From an uncultured Rhodocyclaceae bacterium (GTDB lineage Bacteria > Pseudomonadota > Gammaproteobacteria > Burkholderiales > Rhodocyclaceae), in NCBI GenBank assembly GCA_907163225.1, contig OU015322.1:2395001-2459000 (forward strand): a stretch of 64,000 nt of DNA, in the 5' to 3' direction. Numbering within the stretch: position 1 is the first letter of the stretch; each line of letters begins with the position of its first letter. Shown here in pieces: positions 31,638-44,201 of the stretch. The translations under genes and the position numbers were made by a program. The notes under the pieces are model-generated. The model was not told the origin of the DNA and did no database searches. It worked only from the letters and a program-made list of their open reading frames with translations.

Positions 31638-32387
31638 ATGAAGATACTTGTCCCCGTCAAACGGGTCGTTGATTACAACGTCAAAGTCCGCGTCAAAGCG
31701 GACGGCACTGGCGTTGATCTGGCCAACGTCAAGATGAGCATGAACCCCTTTGACGAAATCGCCATCGAAGAAGCCGTCCGCCTCAAAGAAGCCGGCATCG
31801 CCACCGAAGTCATCGCCGTCTCCTGCGGCGTTGCCGCCTGCCAGGAAACCCTGCGCACCGCCATGGCCATCGGTGCCGACCGCGGCATCCTCGTCGAAAC
31901 TGACGTCGACCTCCAGCCGCTCGCCGTCGCCAAGCTCCTGCAGGCCCTCTGCGCCAAAGAACAACCGCAAATCGTCATCTGCGGCAAACAAGCCATCGAC
32001 GACGACGCCAACCAGACCGGCCAGATGCTCGCCGCCCTGCAAAACTGGCCGCAAGCCACCTTCGCCTCCAAAGTCGTCCTCGCCAACGGCAAAGCCACCG
32101 TCACCCGCGAAATCGACGGCGGCCTCGAAACCCTCGAGATCAGTCTCCCCGCCGTGGTCTCTACCGACCTGCGCCTGAACGAACCGCGCTACGCCACCCT
32201 CCCCAACATCATGAAAGCCAAGAAAAAGCCGCTCGACACCGTCAAGCCGGCTGACCTTGGCGTCGACGTCACCCCGCGCCTGACCACCCTCAAGGTCGCC
32301 GAACCCGCCAAGCGCAGCGCCGGCATCCGCGTTGCCGACGTCGCCGAACTCGTCAACAAACTCAAGAACGAAGCGAAGGTGATCTAA
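31638..32387 (+). CDS. etfB: Electron transfer flavoprotein, beta subunit
   Basis: 249 residues. ETF beta binds AMP and, with EtfA, carries electrons from acyl-CoA dehydrogenase to ETF-ubiquinone oxidoreductase. It begins [20 protein letters not shown] and has the family segments [19 protein letters not shown] and [17 protein letters not shown]. The ATG at 31638 has AAAAGGA ahead of it. The longer open frame upstream has no ribosome site. Confidence 0.96.
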   Translation: MKILVPVKRVVDYNVKVRVKADGTGVDLANVKMSMNPFDEIAIEEAVRLKEAGIATEVIAVSCGVAACQETLRTAMAIGADRGILVETDVDLQPLAVAKLLQALCAKEQPQIVICGKQAIDDDANQTGQMLAALQNWPQATFASKVVLANGKATVTREIDGGLETLEISLPAVVSTDLRLNEPRYATLPNIMKAKKKPLDTVKPADLGVDVTPRLTTLKVAEPAKRSAGIRVADVAELVNKLKNEAKVI

Positions 32388-33317
32388 ATGGCTATCCTCG
32401 TCATCGCCGAACACGACAACACCGCCCTCAAGGCCGCCACCCTCAACACCGTTGCCGCCGCCCAGAAGATCGGGGGCGACATTCACCTCCTCGTCGCCGG
32501 CAGCAACTGCAGCGCTGCCGCCCAAGAAGCCGCCACGCTCAATGGCGTCAGCCTCGTCAAAGTCGCCGACGCCGCCCACTACCAAAACCAGACCGCCGAG
32601 AACCTCACCGCACTGGTCATTGCCAACGCCGCCGGCTACAGCCACATCCTCGCCCCGGCCACCACCTTCGGCAAGAACCTGGCCCCGCGTATAGCCGCAC
32701 TCCTCGACGTCGCGCAAATCTCCGAAATCACTGGTGTCGAATCCGCTGACACCTTCGTCCGCCCGATCTACGCCGGCAATGCCCTGGCCACCGTCAAGAG
32801 CGCCGACCAAACCAAAGTCATCACCGTGCGCAGCACGGCGTTTGATGCGGTCAACCGGGAAAATGCGGCAAAAATCGACAGCATCAGCCCAGCCGCCGAC
32901 ACCGCCCAAAGCACCCTCACGAACCGCGAACTCACCAAATCCGAGCGTCCCGAACTCGGGGCCGCCAAGATCATCGTTTCCGGTGGTCGTGGTCTGGGTA
33001 GTGGCGAGAACTACCACACCCTGCTCGAACCGCTCGCCGACAAACTCGGTGCGGCGCTCGGCGCAAGCCGTGCCGCCGTCGATGCCGGCTTCGTTCCGAA
33101 CGACTACCAGGTTGGCCAGACCGGCAAGATCGTCGCCCCGCAGCTTTACATCGCGGTCGGTATTTCCGGTGCCATCCAGCATCTGGCCGGGATGAAGGAG
33201 TCGAAGGTCATCGTCGCCATCAACAAGGATCCCGATGCGCCGATCTTTCAGGTGGCGGATTACGGCTTGGTCGCTGACTTGTTTGAAACCGTGCCGGCGC
33301 TGGTCGCCGCAGTCTGA
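32388..33317 (+). CDS. etfA: Electron transfer flavoprotein, alpha subunit
   Basis: 309 residues. The C-terminal FAD-binding domain has [32 protein letters not shown] (the ETF-alpha signature region) and [15 protein letters not shown]. The ATG directly follows the etfB stop, so the two subunits are made together. It is the redox partner of the two downstream gene products. Confidence 0.97.
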   Translation: MAILVIAEHDNTALKAATLNTVAAAQKIGGDIHLLVAGSNCSAAAQEAATLNGVSLVKVADAAHYQNQTAENLTALVIANAAGYSHILAPATTFGKNLAPRIAALLDVAQISEITGVESADTFVRPIYAGNALATVKSADQTKVITVRSTAFDAVNRENAAKIDSISPAADTAQSTLTNRELTKSERPELGAAKIIVSGGRGLGSGENYHTLLEPLADKLGAALGASRAAVDAGFVPNDYQVGQTGKIVAPQLYIAVGISGAIQHLAGMKESKVIVAINKDPDAPIFQVADYGLVADLFETVPALVAAV

Positions 33318-33335
33318 ATCCAAAAGGAATAAATA

Positions 33336-35114
33336 ATGAGCACCTATATCGCCCCGATTCGCGACATGCAGTTCGTCCTCAACGAAGTGGCCGGCCTCGA
33401 AGAAATCTGCGCCCTGCCCGGTAACGAGGAATGTTCGGTCGATCTCGTCGAGTCCATCCTCGACGAAGCGTCCAAATTCGCCACCGGCGTTCTCGACCCG
33501 ATCAACAGCGTCGGCGACCGCACCGGTCACGTCTGCAAGGACGGCGTCGTGACGACGGCGCCCGGCTTCAAGGAAGCCTACAAGCTGTTCGCCGAAACCG
33601 GCTGGAATTCCATGCCCTTCGACCCGGAATACGGCGGTCAGGGCCTGCCGGCAGTCGTTTCGATGGCCGTCAATGAAATGTGGAAGGGCGCCAACATGGC
33701 CTTCGGCCTGTGCCCGATGCTGACCGGCGGCGCCATCGAAGCCATCGCCCACCACGCTTCCGACGAACTCAAGCAGAAATACCTGCCGAAGATGATCGAA
33801 GGCACGTGGACCGGCACGATGAACCTGACCGAGCCGAATGCCGGTTCCGATCTGGCCGCCATTTCGAGCAAGGCCAAGGCGGTCGGCGACGGCAGCTACC
33901 TGGTCAGCGGCACCAAGATTTTCATCACCTGGGGCGAGCATGACGTTGCCGAGAACATCATCCACCTCGTGCTGGCCCGCCTGCCGGATGCACCGCCGGG
34001 ACTGAAGGGCATTTCCCTGTTCCTCGTGCCGAAATTCCTGGTCAATGACGACGGCTCTCTCGGCAAGCGTAACGACCTGATTTGCGCTTCGATCGAACAC
34101 AAGCTGGGTATCCATGGCAGCCCGACCGCCGTCATGTCCTACGGCGAGAATGAAGGGGCCGTCGGCTACCTGATCGGCGACGAGAACAAGGGTATCGGCT
34201 ACATGTTCACGATGATGAACCACGCTCGTGTGAACGTCGGCCTCGAAGGCGTCGGCATCGCCGAACGCGCCTACCAGCACGCGCTGTGGTATGCCCGCGA
34301 ACGTGTCCAGGGCAAGATCATCGGTGACAAGTCCGACGAGAAAAAGACCATCCTGCATCACCCGGATGTCCGCCGCCTGCTGATGGACTGCAAGTCGCGC
34401 ACCGAAGCGATGCGCACGCTGGCCTACTACGCCGCCGCCAACATTGACCGCGCCCATGCCGGGGATGCCGCCGCGCAGGCGCGCGTCGATCTGCTGACCC
34501 CGGTCGTCAAGGGCTGGAGCACGGAGCAGGGCGTCGAGCTGTCGTCGTCCGCGCTGCAGGTCTTCGGCGGCGTCGGCTTCGTCGAAGAAACGGGTGCCGC
34601 CCAGTACTACCGCGATTCGCGCATCACGACCATCTACGAAGGCACGACGGCCATTCAGGCCAACGACCTGGTCGGCCGCAAGCTGGCCCGCGAAAAGGTG
34701 CCGGGCGCCGCCATGAAGGCGCTGATCGCCGAGATGACGGCCGATGCCGAAGTCTTCGCCGGCAACGCACAACTGGCCGGCATCGCTGCCAACCTGAAGA
34801 ACGGCATTGCTGCCCTGACGACTGCATCCGACTGGATCATCGCCAACTACGAGAGCGCCCCGGCGGCCGTGCATGCCGGCTCGGTGCCTTTTCTCAAGCT
34901 GACCGGCATCGTGGTCGGCGGCTGGCTCATGGCCAAGTCGGCGGCGATTGCCGTCAAGCACCTCGCTGACGGCAGCAGCGACGATTTCTACAAATCCAAG
35001 CTGGCCACCGCCAACTACTTCGCCGCCCACCAGCTGCCGTTCGCCGCGGCCTACTCGGCTGAAATGACCGGCGGTGCCGAATCGGTCTTCGCCCTGCCGG
35101 AAAGCCTGTTCTAA
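33336..35114 (+). CDS. Acyl-CoA dehydrogenase with extra C-terminal domain
   Basis: 592 residues, longer than classical 380-residue acyl-CoA dehydrogenases because of an added C-terminal domain, as in the DmdC/FadE-like group. FAD-contact segments [13 protein letters not shown] and FITWGEHDV are present. The catalytic-base region is within [23 protein letters not shown], with a Glu in [11 protein letters not shown]. Electrons go to the EtfAB encoded just upstream. Chain-length preference cannot be read from sequence. Confidence 0.92.
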   Translation: MSTYIAPIRDMQFVLNEVAGLEEICALPGNEECSVDLVESILDEASKFATGVLDPINSVGDRTGHVCKDGVVTTAPGFKEAYKLFAETGWNSMPFDPEYGGQGLPAVVSMAVNEMWKGANMAFGLCPMLTGGAIEAIAHHASDELKQKYLPKMIEGTWTGTMNLTEPNAGSDLAAISSKAKAVGDGSYLVSGTKIFITWGEHDVAENIIHLVLARLPDAPPGLKGISLFLVPKFLVNDDGSLGKRNDLICASIEHKLGIHGSPTAVMSYGENEGAVGYLIGDENKGIGYMFTMMNHARVNVGLEGVGIAERAYQHALWYARERVQGKIIGDKSDEKKTILHHPDVRRLLMDCKSRTEAMRTLAYYAAANIDRAHAGDAAAQARVDLLTPVVKGWSTEQGVELSSSALQVFGGVGFVEETGAAQYYRDSRITTIYEGTTAIQANDLVGRKLAREKVPGAAMKALIAEMTADAEVFAGNAQLAGIAANLKNGIAALTTASDWIIANYESAPAAVHAGSVPFLKLTGIVVGGWLMAKSAAIAVKHLADGSSDDFYKSKLATANYFAAHQLPFAAAYSAEMTGGAESVFALPESLF

Positions 35115-35116
35115 CC

Positions 35117-36760
35117 ATGAGCGCGCGTACCGATCGCGACGCGATGGAATACGATGTCGTGATCGTCGGCGGCGGCCCTTCGGGGCTGTCTACGGCGATC
35201 CGCATCAAACAGCTGGCCGAGCAGAACGGCAAGGAAGTGTCGGTCTGCCTGCTGGAAAAAGGCTCGGAAATCGGCGCCCACATCCTGTCCGGCGCCGTCA
35301 TCGAGCCGAAGGCGCTGGCCGAACTTTTTCCCGACTGGCAGGACCGCGGCGCACCGCTCAACACGCCGGCTGGTGAGGACAAGCTGCTCTATCTGACCGC
35401 CACCGGCTCGTACAAGCTGCCGACGCCGCCGCAGATGGGCAACCACGGCAACTACATCATTAGCCTGGGCAATCTGGCTCGCTGGCTCGGTGAGCAGGCC
35501 GAGGGGCTCGGCGTTGAAATCTACCCGGGTTTCGCCGCAGCCGAAGTGCTTTACCACGAGGATGGCTCGGTCAAGGGCGTCGCCACCGGCGACCTCGGCA
35601 TCGGCAAGGATGGCCAGCCCGGCCACAACTTCCAGCCGGGCATGGAACTGCACGCCAAACAGACCATCTTCGCCGAAGGCTGCCGCGGTTCGCTGACCAA
35701 GGAGCTGTTCGCCAAGTTCAATCTGCGCGACGGCGTCGATCCGCAAACCTACGGTATCGGTATCAAGGAGCTGTGGGAAATCGATCCGGCCAAGCACCAG
35801 CCGGGGCTGATCGTGCACACCGTGGGCTGGCCGCTGCAATCGGACACCTACGGCGGCTCCTTCCTTTATCACCTGGAAAACAACCTCGTCGCCATCGGCA
35901 TGGTCGTCGGCCTGGATTACAAGAATCCCTGGCTGTCGCCCTACGAGGAATTCCAGCGCTACAAGACGCACCCGGCGATTCGTGGTTTCTTCGAAGGTGG
36001 CCGACGCATTTCCTACGGCGCCCGTGCGCTGTCAGAAGGCGGCTATCAGTCCGTTCCCAAACTGACCTTCCCGGGCGGCCTGCTCATCGGCGACACCGCC
36101 GGCTTCCTCAACGTGCCCAAGATCAAGGGCACGCACATGGCGATGAAGTCGGGCATGGTCGCCGCCGAAGCGGTCTTCGAGCACCTCGCCAAGGAAGACG
36201 CGGGGGCGGAAGCCACCGAATACGCCGAGCAGATCAAGAAGTCCTGGCTGTGGGACGAGCTGTACCAAGTCCGCAACATCCGCCCGGCCTTCAAGTGGGG
36301 ACTGTTCGGTGCGTTGGCCTATGGCGCGATCGACACCTACGTCTTCAAGGGCAAGGCGCCGTGGACCATGCGTCATCACGACGACCACACGCAGCTTGGC
36401 GACAAGAACAGTTACCCGAAGATCGCCTATCCGAAGCCGGATGGCCAGATCACGTTCGACCGCCTGTCCTCAGTCTTCCTCTCGGCCACCAACCACGAGG
36501 AAAACCAGCAGACGCACCTGCGGCTGAAGGATGAAAGCGTCGCCATCGGCGTGAACTACGCCAAGTACGGTTCGCCGGAAACGCGTTACTGCCCGGCCGG
36601 CGTCTATGAAATTGTCGGCGAGGAAGAAGGCAAGCCGCGCCTGCAGATCAACGGGCAGAACTGCCTGCATTGCAAAACCTGCGACATCAAGGACCCGACC
36701 CAGAACATCAACTGGACGGTTCCGGAAGGTGGCGGAGGGCCGAATTATCCAAATATGTAG
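35117..36760 (+). CDS. Electron transfer flavoprotein-ubiquinone oxidoreductase
   Basis: 547 residues. It transfers electrons from ETF to the quinone pool at the inner membrane. The N-terminal FAD site is [17 protein letters not shown] membrane-surface ubiquinone-binding region lies in the middle. The C-terminal 4Fe-4S domain carries YCPAGVYE and CLHCKTCDI. The start follows the dehydrogenase stop by 2 nt, completing the acyl-CoA to quinone electron path (dehydrogenase, ETF, this enzyme) in one operon. Confidence 0.96.
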   Translation: MSARTDRDAMEYDVVIVGGGPSGLSTAIRIKQLAEQNGKEVSVCLLEKGSEIGAHILSGAVIEPKALAELFPDWQDRGAPLNTPAGEDKLLYLTATGSYKLPTPPQMGNHGNYIISLGNLARWLGEQAEGLGVEIYPGFAAAEVLYHEDGSVKGVATGDLGIGKDGQPGHNFQPGMELHAKQTIFAEGCRGSLTKELFAKFNLRDGVDPQTYGIGIKELWEIDPAKHQPGLIVHTVGWPLQSDTYGGSFLYHLENNLVAIGMVVGLDYKNPWLSPYEEFQRYKTHPAIRGFFEGGRRISYGARALSEGGYQSVPKLTFPGGLLIGDTAGFLNVPKIKGTHMAMKSGMVAAEAVFEHLAKEDAGAEATEYAEQIKKSWLWDELYQVRNIRPAFKWGLFGALAYGAIDTYVFKGKAPWTMRHHDDHTQLGDKNSYPKIAYPKPDGQITFDRLSSVFLSATNHEENQQTHLRLKDESVAIGVNYAKYGSPETRYCPAGVYEIVGEEEGKPRLQINGQNCLHCKTCDIKDPTQNINWTVPEGGGGPNYPNM

Positions 36761-36785
36761 GGACTGACCGGCTGGCTGCATTTCT

Positions 36786-36815
36786 GCGGTCAACCGGAAA
36801 AATCGCCCAAAAAAC
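36786..36815 (-). repeat. Dispersed T-tract/CGGTTGACCG element, copy 3 (minus orientation)
   Basis: On the minus strand: TTTTTTGGGCGATTTTTCC followed by GGTTGACCGC. It lies 26 nt after the ETF-QO stop and 55 nt before the DUF485 gene, in opposite orientation to both genes. Confidence 0.75.
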
Positions 36816-36870
36816 AAAAATAGAGAACAGCACAGCGTTTCAAAATTCATCAGAATTTTCAGGAGGTTTC

Positions 36871-37185
36871 ATGTCACAAGAAAGTATCCAGGCGAAGATT
36901 CGGAGCAATCCGAAATTTGCCGAACTGGTCGGCAAGCGCACCCGCTTCGCCATCATTCTCTCGCTGGTCGTGCTGGTGCCGTACTACACCTTCATGTTCC
37001 TCGTTTCCACGCAGCCGCAGATTTTCGCCGCCAAGATTGCCGAAGGCAGCGTCATCACCATCGGCTGGCCGATCGCCGCGCTGATCGTCGTTGCCGGCTG
37101 GGTGCTGACGGGTGTCTACGTCAGCCGCGCCAACGGTGAGTTCGACAGCATCACCGCCGAAGTCCTCAAGGAGGCCCGCAAATGA
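36871..37185 (+). CDS. DUF485 small membrane protein (YjcH-like)
   Basis: 104 residues with two membrane helices ([20 protein letters not shown] and [23 protein letters not shown]) and a C-terminal [13 protein letters not shown] typical of DUF485. In E. coli the homologue yjcH sits upstream of actP in the acs operon. Here too it overlaps actP by 4 bp. AGGAGG precedes the ATG at 36871. It probably acts with, or stabilises, the symporter. Confidence 0.9.
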   Translation: MSQESIQAKIRSNPKFAELVGKRTRFAIILSLVVLVPYYTFMFLVSTQPQIFAAKIAEGSVITIGWPIAALIVVAGWVLTGVYVSRANGEFDSITAEVLKEARK

Positions 37186-38855
37186 AGCGCTCCCTCACCG
37201 CATTGATCGCCGGCAGCCTGCTCGCCGTCTCCTTTGCCGTATTTGCCGGTCCCGGCGCCATCGAAGGCGTCGAGAAACAGCCGGTCAATTTCAGCGCCAT
37301 CGCGATGTTTATGATCTTCGTCATCGCCACGCTCGGCATCACCAAATGGGCCGCCGGCAAGACCAAGACCACGGCTGACTTCTACACCGCTGGCGGCGGC
37401 ATCACCGGCTTCCAGAACGGTCTGGCCATCGCCGGCGACTACATGTCCGCCGCGACCCTGCTCGGTCTGACCTCGATGGTCTATTTCAAGGGCTACGACG
37501 GCTTCATCTACGCCGTCTGCTTCTTCATCGGCTGGCCGATCATCCTCTTCCTGATGGCGGAACGCCTGCGCAATCTCGGCAAATTCACCTTCGCCGACAT
37601 CGCCTCCTACCGCCTCGACCAGAACCGCATCCGAACCTTCGCGGCCATCGGTTCGCTGACCGTCGTCTGCTTCTACCTCATCGTCCAGATGGTTGGTGCC
37701 GGCCAGTTGATCCAATTGCTCTTCGGGCTGGAATACAACTACGCCGTGGTCGTCGTCGGTCTGCTGATGATGGTGTACGTCACTTTTGGCGGCATGACCG
37801 CAACGACCTGGGTGCAGATCATCAAAGCCTGCCTGCTGCTCGGCGGCGGTATCTCGCTCATGCTGATGACCCTGGCCCAGTTCGGCTGGTCCTTCGAGAA
37901 CCTGTTTACCAAGGCCATCGAGTCGCACAAGCTCGGCGAAAAGCTGATGTCACCGGGTACGCTGATGGCTGACCCGATCTCGGCGTTCTCGCTGTCGCTC
38001 GGGCTGCTCTTCGGTACCGCCGGCCTGCCGCACATCATGATGCGCTTCTTCACCGTGCCGAATGCCAAGGAAGCCCGCAAATCGGTGTTCTACGCCACCG
38101 GCTTCATCGGCCTGTTCTTCCTCGTCACCATGGTTCTCGGCGCAGCCGCGATCACCATCGTCGGCACCAACGGCGCCTTTTTCGAAGGCGGTCAGGTTGG
38201 CGGCAAGCTGATCGGTGGCGGCAACATGCCGGTCATGCACCTCGCCAAGGCCGTTGGCGGTGACATCTTCCTCGGCTTCCTGTCCGCCGTCGCCTTCGCC
38301 ACAATCCTGGCCGTCGTTTCCGGACTGGCCCTGGCTGGCGCCTCCGCCATCTCGCACGACCTCTACGCCCGCGTCATCAAGAAGGGCACGGCATCGAGCG
38401 CGCAGGAAATGAAGGTCACCCGCATCGCTTCCGTCGGCCTCGGCCTCACCGCCATCCTGCTCGGCATCGCCTTCAAGGATCAGAACGTCCTGTTCCTCGT
38501 CGCGCTCGCCTTCGGTGTCGCCTCCTCGGTCAACTTCCCGGTGCTCATCCTGTCCATGTACTGGAAGGGCCTGACCACCCGTGGCGCGCTGTGGGGCGGC
38601 ATTGCCGGCCTGGTCTCGTCGGTCGGACTGGTCATCCTGTCGCCGACCGTGTGGGTCAAGATTCTCGGCAACAAAGCCGCCATCTTCCCGTACGACCACC
38701 CGGCCATCGTCTCGATGACGCTCGCCTTCTTCGTCACCTGGCTGCTTTCGGTGACCGACAAGAGCGCCCGTGCTGCGGCCGAAGCCGCCGCTTTCGAAGA
38801 GCAGTTCATCCGTGCCCAAACCGGCCTGGGTGCTGCCGGGGCGCACGCGCACTAA
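37182..38855 (+). CDS. actP: Cation/acetate symporter ActP (sodium:solute symporter family)
   Basis: 557 residues with an N-terminal signal-like segment and about 13 helices of the SSS family. Family segments are [20 protein letters not shown], the [18 protein letters not shown] stretch and [10 protein letters not shown]. In E. coli ActP takes up acetate and other short monocarboxylates. The overlap with the DUF485 gene supports the call. No acs gene is adjacent in this window. Confidence 0.92.
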   Translation: MKRSLTALIAGSLLAVSFAVFAGPGAIEGVEKQPVNFSAIAMFMIFVIATLGITKWAAGKTKTTADFYTAGGGITGFQNGLAIAGDYMSAATLLGLTSMVYFKGYDGFIYAVCFFIGWPIILFLMAERLRNLGKFTFADIASYRLDQNRIRTFAAIGSLTVVCFYLIVQMVGAGQLIQLLFGLEYNYAVVVVGLLMMVYVTFGGMTATTWVQIIKACLLLGGGISLMLMTLAQFGWSFENLFTKAIESHKLGEKLMSPGTLMADPISAFSLSLGLLFGTAGLPHIMMRFFTVPNAKEARKSVFYATGFIGLFFLVTMVLGAAAITIVGTNGAFFEGGQVGGKLIGGGNMPVMHLAKAVGGDIFLGFLSAVAFATILAVVSGLALAGASAISHDLYARVIKKGTASSAQEMKVTRIASVGLGLTAILLGIAFKDQNVLFLVALAFGVASSVNFPVLILSMYWKGLTTRGALWGGIAGLVSSVGLVILSPTVWVKILGNKAAIFPYDHPAIVSMTLAFFVTWLLSVTDKSARAAAEAAAFEEQFIRAQTGLGAAGAHAH

Positions 38856-38910
38856 GCAACTCTGCAGGTGAGATATCGGGAGAACAGCCCCCGCCGTCTC
38901 ATTCCTTTCA

Positions 38911-38934
38911 AGGGGCCTTCGGGCCTCTTTTTTT
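38911..38934 (+). terminator. Rho-independent terminator after actP
   Basis: Stem AGGGGCC, TTCG tetraloop, GGCCTCT (one G-T pair), then six T residues. It lies 55 nt after the actP stop. The remaining DNA to 39133 holds nothing I can support. Confidence 0.88.
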
Positions 38935-39133
38935 GCGCTGGGGATTTCAGTTCGGTTTTTGCTTGCTTGGTACCTAGAGTGCCGAGAGCAACCACACATC
39001 ACTTTCCCCATGGCGGACTATCGAGATGAGGACGTATCGTTATTGTTTGCGTCGATATAAGGTCGCGACGAAGTAGAACATCTTGGCCGCTCGTCCATTA
39101 CGCGTGCATAATCCTCGGGAGGCTATCAATTTT

Positions 39134-39436
39134 ATGCTCCCGGCGGTGCCGCTAAATACCTGCTGGGCTTCTCAGGAAAGTCCCGTGTTTTCGCTAAACA
39201 CCAAAGTCATTCTTCGCACTTTTAATGGTACTTCGTCGCCTCCCGCAAGCGGACTCCCCGGCGAGAATTACTGGCTGCTGATTGGAGAGTGCGGAACCAC
39301 AATCGAACCAACAAATGCCAGAAATCGGGTGCTGGTAAGGTTTGATAACCCGGTTATTGAACTGGGCCTGATTTGTCACAATCCCGTTCCCAACAGCCTG
39401 TATATCCTGATTACTGATCTGGAGGCTCACCAGTGA
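39134..39436 (+). CDS. Hypothetical protein
   Basis: 100 residues from the ATG at 39134, which has GGGAGG 11 nt upstream. A longer frame from a TTG at 39083 is possible but has no ribosome site. No signal peptide. The second half looks like a small beta-rich domain (LVRFDNPVIELGLICHNPVPNSLYILITDL). I do not recognise the family. It overlaps a 33-codon frame by GTGA, suggesting a small accessory operon. Confidence 0.55.
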   Translation: MLPAVPLNTCWASQESPVFSLNTKVILRTFNGTSSPPASGLPGENYWLLIGECGTTIEPTNARNRVLVRFDNPVIELGLICHNPVPNSLYILITDLEAHQ

Positions 39437-39534
39437 AATCTGATGCACTGAATCCCAACACATCGGTCAACTGCCCTCAGTCGTGGCCCGGTTTTCCACG
39501 CTTGCTTGAAAAACTCAATGCCATTTCCCGATAA
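39433..39534 (+). CDS. Very short ORF coupled to the preceding gene
   Basis: 33 codons starting with the GTG that overlaps the previous stop (GTGA), ending ISR-stop. There is no recognisable domain. It overlaps the next gene by 17 nt. It may be a real small protein or only a leader that couples translation between its neighbours. Support is the exact GTGA junction alone. Confidence 0.3.
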   Translation: MKSDALNPNTSVNCPQSWPGFPRLLEKLNAISR

Positions 39535-39814
39535 TCTTGGCGTAATTACTTGCCGTTGCGTCCTTGAGGCAAAGGAGCCGGTGTTGTTCGTTTCACATGC
39601 CGGGGGTGAGTGGCAGATGTATTGCCGGGATACAAATCACGACTTTGAAGATGAGGAAGCCATGAAAAAAGAATTGCTGTTGGTTCATGTCGCCCATCTA
39701 TTAGCGCAGGACGCCACGTTAAATGAGATCTCGGATTTGCCAATTGATATGGGGGCGGAGCGCTCACATGTTGGGGGTTCCTGGAACTGGTTTGAAAATG
39801 CAGATGACGCCTGA
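39518..39814 (+). CDS. Hypothetical protein
   Basis: 98 residues from the ATG at 39518 (12 nt inside the longest frame, which begins with TTG). Composition is acidic, with distinctive segments VLFVSHAGGEWQMYCRD and LPIDMGAERSHVGGSWNWFE. It has the look of a small cytosolic protein widespread as a stand-alone hypothetical, but I cannot assign a function. It lies in a stretch of small genes that may be accessory. Confidence 0.6.
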   Translation: MPFPDNLGVITCRCVLEAKEPVLFVSHAGGEWQMYCRDTNHDFEDEEAMKKELLLVHVAHLLAQDATLNEISDLPIDMGAERSHVGGSWNWFENADDA

Positions 39815-39927
39815 AAACAAGCAGCTAGCCGTTTTTCCGGTCGCCTGTGTGTCGCTAACCCCTTCGAAGCCAGCCTGCGCTGGCGGCCCTTTATGTTGAA
39901 TATTGGGCATTTCATGAAGCCATCTGC

Positions 39928-40560
39928 ATGACAGGTAAGGAGGCAAATTTCGAGACTAACCGGTGGGCTGCACGCATCGCTGCGGCACAGCAAAACACTT
40001 CCTGCAGAAAAAATGGCGTAGCGCATCAACGCATCAAATATGGTGATGAGGAAAATGACTGGGGCGCAAACGATCATCCTTGTGGCGACTGCGGGGTGGC
40101 AAAAGGCCAATTCCATGTGCCCGGTTGCGATGTAGAACGCTGCCCATCGTGTGGCGGTCAGATGATTGGCTGCGACTGTTCTTCGTCAGGGATACCGAAA
40201 AAGCCGGCAAGACCTTTCTCGAAAAGAGAGCAGGGCATCGTCGAGGCCAGAAAGCTATTCCACTGGCGGCACACCGGGTTTGCGGAAAACGGGGATTCAA
40301 TTTTTGAGATTTCGAACAACTCCCTCATGGTGCTTCCGTATCTATCCATCGGGGTGCAAGGCAAAGGTGGGAGCAAGCTGGTTGGCGGCGCGTGGCTTAA
40401 CGTGTCCGCTGTGGCTCCCGGTGAGACTGCCAAGGTAGCGCATCAGTGCTACAAGGAAATGCTTGCACCTGAAGAGCACGAGTTCTTCAATAAACCTGAC
40501 CCAACGCCTGAAACAAGGGATCGCTATTGGGAATTCGAAAAAATGTCGCGTCGTGAGTAG
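39928..40560 (+). CDS. Hypothetical protein with a cysteine-rich zinc-ribbon-like segment
   Basis: 210 residues. Residues about 50-88 hold a dense Cys/His cluster ([19 protein letters not shown], then [15 protein letters not shown]) with spacings expected for one or two zinc-binding ribbons. The C-terminal half has no motif I recognise. The ATG at 39928 is the only reasonable start in frame. A good AAGGAGG lies just after it without a usable start codon behind it. Function unknown. Confidence 0.6.
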   Translation: MTGKEANFETNRWAARIAAAQQNTSCRKNGVAHQRIKYGDEENDWGANDHPCGDCGVAKGQFHVPGCDVERCPSCGGQMIGCDCSSSGIPKKPARPFSKREQGIVEARKLFHWRHTGFAENGDSIFEISNNSLMVLPYLSIGVQGKGGSKLVGGAWLNVSAVAPGETAKVAHQCYKEMLAPEEHEFFNKPDPTPETRDRYWEFEKMSRRE

Positions 40561-40610
40561 CCGGCCATGAATATGAAACACCTTGCGTAACCTCGCTCCC
40601 TCTCATACCC

Positions 40611-41180
40611 ATGTCCATCTTTTCACCTGCTGATACCAAAGACCGGAATTTTCGCTGGCTGACCTATGGCTTGGCGGCGCTGGCTCTGGTGATTTGTTAT
40701 GCGGTGGCTTCGTTTCTGTTCGGGCGGCTGATTGGTTTTGTGGTCTGCGTGCCGATTCTGGGGGCCTTTGTGGCTCGGCTGATTGTCAATCATGGTTCGG
40801 CCGGGTATCGCGGCTTTCGCTGGCTGGCGCTGCACGAGTTCAATGGCAACTACCATGCGTTCAACGACCTGCAGGTTCGGGTTGAGTGGGATGTCGATCA
40901 GTGTCGGGTGATGGCCGGGGATGTTTTTAACGTCATGCACGAGCGTCCGGATGCGCAGGCTCGCCGCCGTTTGTGCGTCGCTTACGGCGAGCACGGGTTT
41001 TTTCAGGATGAGCGTGGCGAATGGTGGTTTGGCGAGGCGGCGGTGTTGCAATGGCTGAGCCTGCGCGGCCAAAGGTTCGACGAGCGGGCGCAGCGTTTTC
41101 ATCGCTGGTTCGAGAGAGACGTCTTTCCGCCCATGCGCAAGAAGGCGGAGCTCAAGGCGCGGGGGTTGGCAGCGGAGTAA
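40611..41180 (+). CDS. Hypothetical membrane protein
   Basis: 189 residues with two adjacent membrane helices (LTYGLAALALVICYAVASFLF and LIGFVVCVPILGAFVARLIV, about residues 17-60) and a soluble C-terminal domain (FNDLQVRVEWDVDQCRVMAGD). No family recognised. The ribosome site is weak. A dispersed element copy follows the stop by about 20 nt. Confidence 0.6.
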   Translation: MSIFSPADTKDRNFRWLTYGLAALALVICYAVASFLFGRLIGFVVCVPILGAFVARLIVNHGSAGYRGFRWLALHEFNGNYHAFNDLQVRVEWDVDQCRVMAGDVFNVMHERPDAQARRRLCVAYGEHGFFQDERGEWWFGEAAVLQWLSLRGQRFDERAQRFHRWFERDVFPPMRKKAELKARGLAAE

Positions 41181-41198
41181 GCGGCGCCGACTATTTCA

Positions 41199-41226
41199 TT
41201 TTTCGGCGTTTTTTCCGGTTGACCGC
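41199..41226 (+). repeat. Dispersed T-tract/CGGTTGACCG element, copy 4
   Basis: TTTTTCGGCG, a TTTTTTCC tract, then GGTTGACCGC. It sits between convergent genes (the membrane protein ending 41180 and the ClpX-like gene ending 41294). Confidence 0.75.
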
Positions 41227-41293
41227 GCCCCGCAGGAAGTACCCTTGGGGTATGGGATCGCGGTTTTTTGGCTGCAGCAGCCCGGCTTGAGAT

Positions 41294-42292
41294 TCAGGTC
41301 GAGGAAATCTCGGCACGCTCGAACAGCGAGCGAATCACCACGCGGCGGATGCCCGGATTGTCCGGCACGGCGTACATCACGTCGGTCATCATCTCCTCGA
41401 AGATGCCGCGCAGGCTGCGCGCCCCGGCCTTGTACTCGATGGCCAGCTCGGCCATCTGCTGGAAGACGGTCGGCTCAATTTGCAGCTCGACACCATCGGC
41501 CGCCAGCATGGCGCGGAACTGGCGGTAGATGGCGTTCTTCGGTTCGGTCAGGATGCGCACCAGCATGTCCTGCGTCAGATCATGCAGGCGGGTGACGATG
41601 GGCAGGCGGCCGGCGAATTCGGGGATCAGGCCGAATTCGAGCAGGTCGGTCGGTTTGACCCGCGCGTTCAGGCGTTCGAGGATTTTCTGGTCGTCGCCCT
41701 CGGTGGTCGAAATGAAGCCGAAGGTGTGCGTCTTGGTCAGGATGTGATCGAGCCCGACAAAGGCGCCGCCGCAGATGAACAGGATGTTGGTGGTATCGAT
41801 GTGCCGCCCGTCCTTGAGCCGCACCGGTGCGCCTTCCATGATCTTGAGCAAGGCGTGCTGGACGCTTTCGCCGGAGGTGGCCCGGGCCTGGCCGCCGATG
41901 GCCTTGAGCTTGTCGACTTCATCGACGAAAACGATGCCGCGCTGGGCGCGCTCCAGGTCGCCGTCGGCGCGGTCGAGCAGGCGGTGCAGGATGGCCTCGA
42001 TCTCGTCGCCGACAAACTGCGTCTGGGCCAGCGAGGTGGCATCGGCGGTGACGAAAGGCACGTCAAGAATGCGCGCCAGCGTTTCGCAGAGCAGGGTCTT
42101 GCCGGTGCCGGTCGGGCCAATGAGCAGGATGTTGCTTTTGGTCAGCTCGACGCTATCTTCCGCAGCACTCGCCGCCATGCGCCGAAAATGCGCGTAAATG
42201 GCGACCGCCATTGTGCGTTTGGCATCTTCCTGGCCGATCACGTGTTCGGAGAGTTGGCGGACGATTTCACTGGGTTTGAGCTGGGCTGACAT
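41294..42292 (-). CDS. ClpX-like AAA+ ATPase without the zinc-binding domain
   Basis: 332 residues. It has the AAA+ core of ClpX: Walker A GPTGTGKT, Walker [10 protein letters not shown], and [17 protein letters not shown] with sensor motifs. It starts directly at [16 protein letters not shown], so the N-terminal C4 zinc domain of about 60 residues is absent. The pore loop reads QFVG instead of GYVG. The region where ClpX has its IGF ClpP-docking loop reads [14 protein letters not shown]. It is therefore a paralogue whose partnership with ClpP is doubtful. The start chosen is the ATG at 42292. An ATG at 42304 is also possible. It is divergent from gpmI. Confidence 0.85.
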   Translation of the reverse strand: MSAQLKPSEIVRQLSEHVIGQEDAKRTMAVAIYAHFRRMAASAAEDSVELTKSNILLIGPTGTGKTLLCETLARILDVPFVTADATSLAQTQFVGDEIEAILHRLLDRADGDLERAQRGIVFVDEVDKLKAIGGQARATSGESVQHALLKIMEGAPVRLKDGRHIDTTNILFICGGAFVGLDHILTKTHTFGFISTTEGDDQKILERLNARVKPTDLLEFGLIPEFAGRLPIVTRLHDLTQDMLVRILTEPKNAIYRQFRAMLAADGVELQIEPTVFQQMAELAIEYKAGARSLRGIFEEMMTDVMYAVPDNPGIRRVVIRSLFERAEISST

Positions 42293-42362
42293 CGGGTTTT
42301 CCATGGGTTTTGGGCGGCGCGAAAGGTAAAATACTGCTTTTCCATCGCTGCCGGAACCCATC

Positions 42363-44003
<1,641 letters not shown>

Positions 44004-44045
44004 AACTGGATGAAAGGCGGAGGCCGTCCGGCGGACAGGCTTCCG

Positions 44046-44073
44046 TTTTTGGCGATTTTTCCCGGTTGACCGT
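44046..44073 (+). repeat. Dispersed T-tract/CGGTTGACCG element, copy 5
   Basis: TTTTTGGCGA, a TTTTTCCC tract, then GGTTGACCGT, 43 nt after gpmI and upstream of the phasin promoter. Confidence 0.75.
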
Positions 44074-44117
44074 GGAAGATGGCCACTGGCGCTGTGTTCC
44101 GGAAATCAGCGCCGAAG

Positions 44118-44161
44118 ATAATTGCTGCAGTGCACAATTTTACGAAAATGTGCGCTATACT
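44118..44161 (+). promoter_or_regulatory. Phasin promoter with operator-like box
   Basis: TATACT at 44156-44161 is a good -10. Upstream lies the box TTGCTGCAGTGCACAAT (44122-44138) over the -35 region. An almost identical box occurs at 44837-44853 before the putative small RNA. Phasin promoters in PHB-forming bacteria are repressed by PhaR through TGC/GCA-rich sites, so a PhaR operator is a reasonable but unproven reading. Confidence 0.5.
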
Positions 44162-44201
44162 CGGCTCCGAACAAACCAACTATCACTTTCAGGAGCCACA
44201 C

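Noticed and set aside
31554-35030. 1158-codon open frame on the minus strand
   Set aside because: Antisense to etfBA and the acyl-CoA dehydrogenase. Gly/Asp/Val-rich with no domain pattern, so an artefact of strong third-position GC bias.
39464-39478. CGGTCAACTG resembling the element core on the minus strand
   Set aside because: No T-tract or GGC part beside it.
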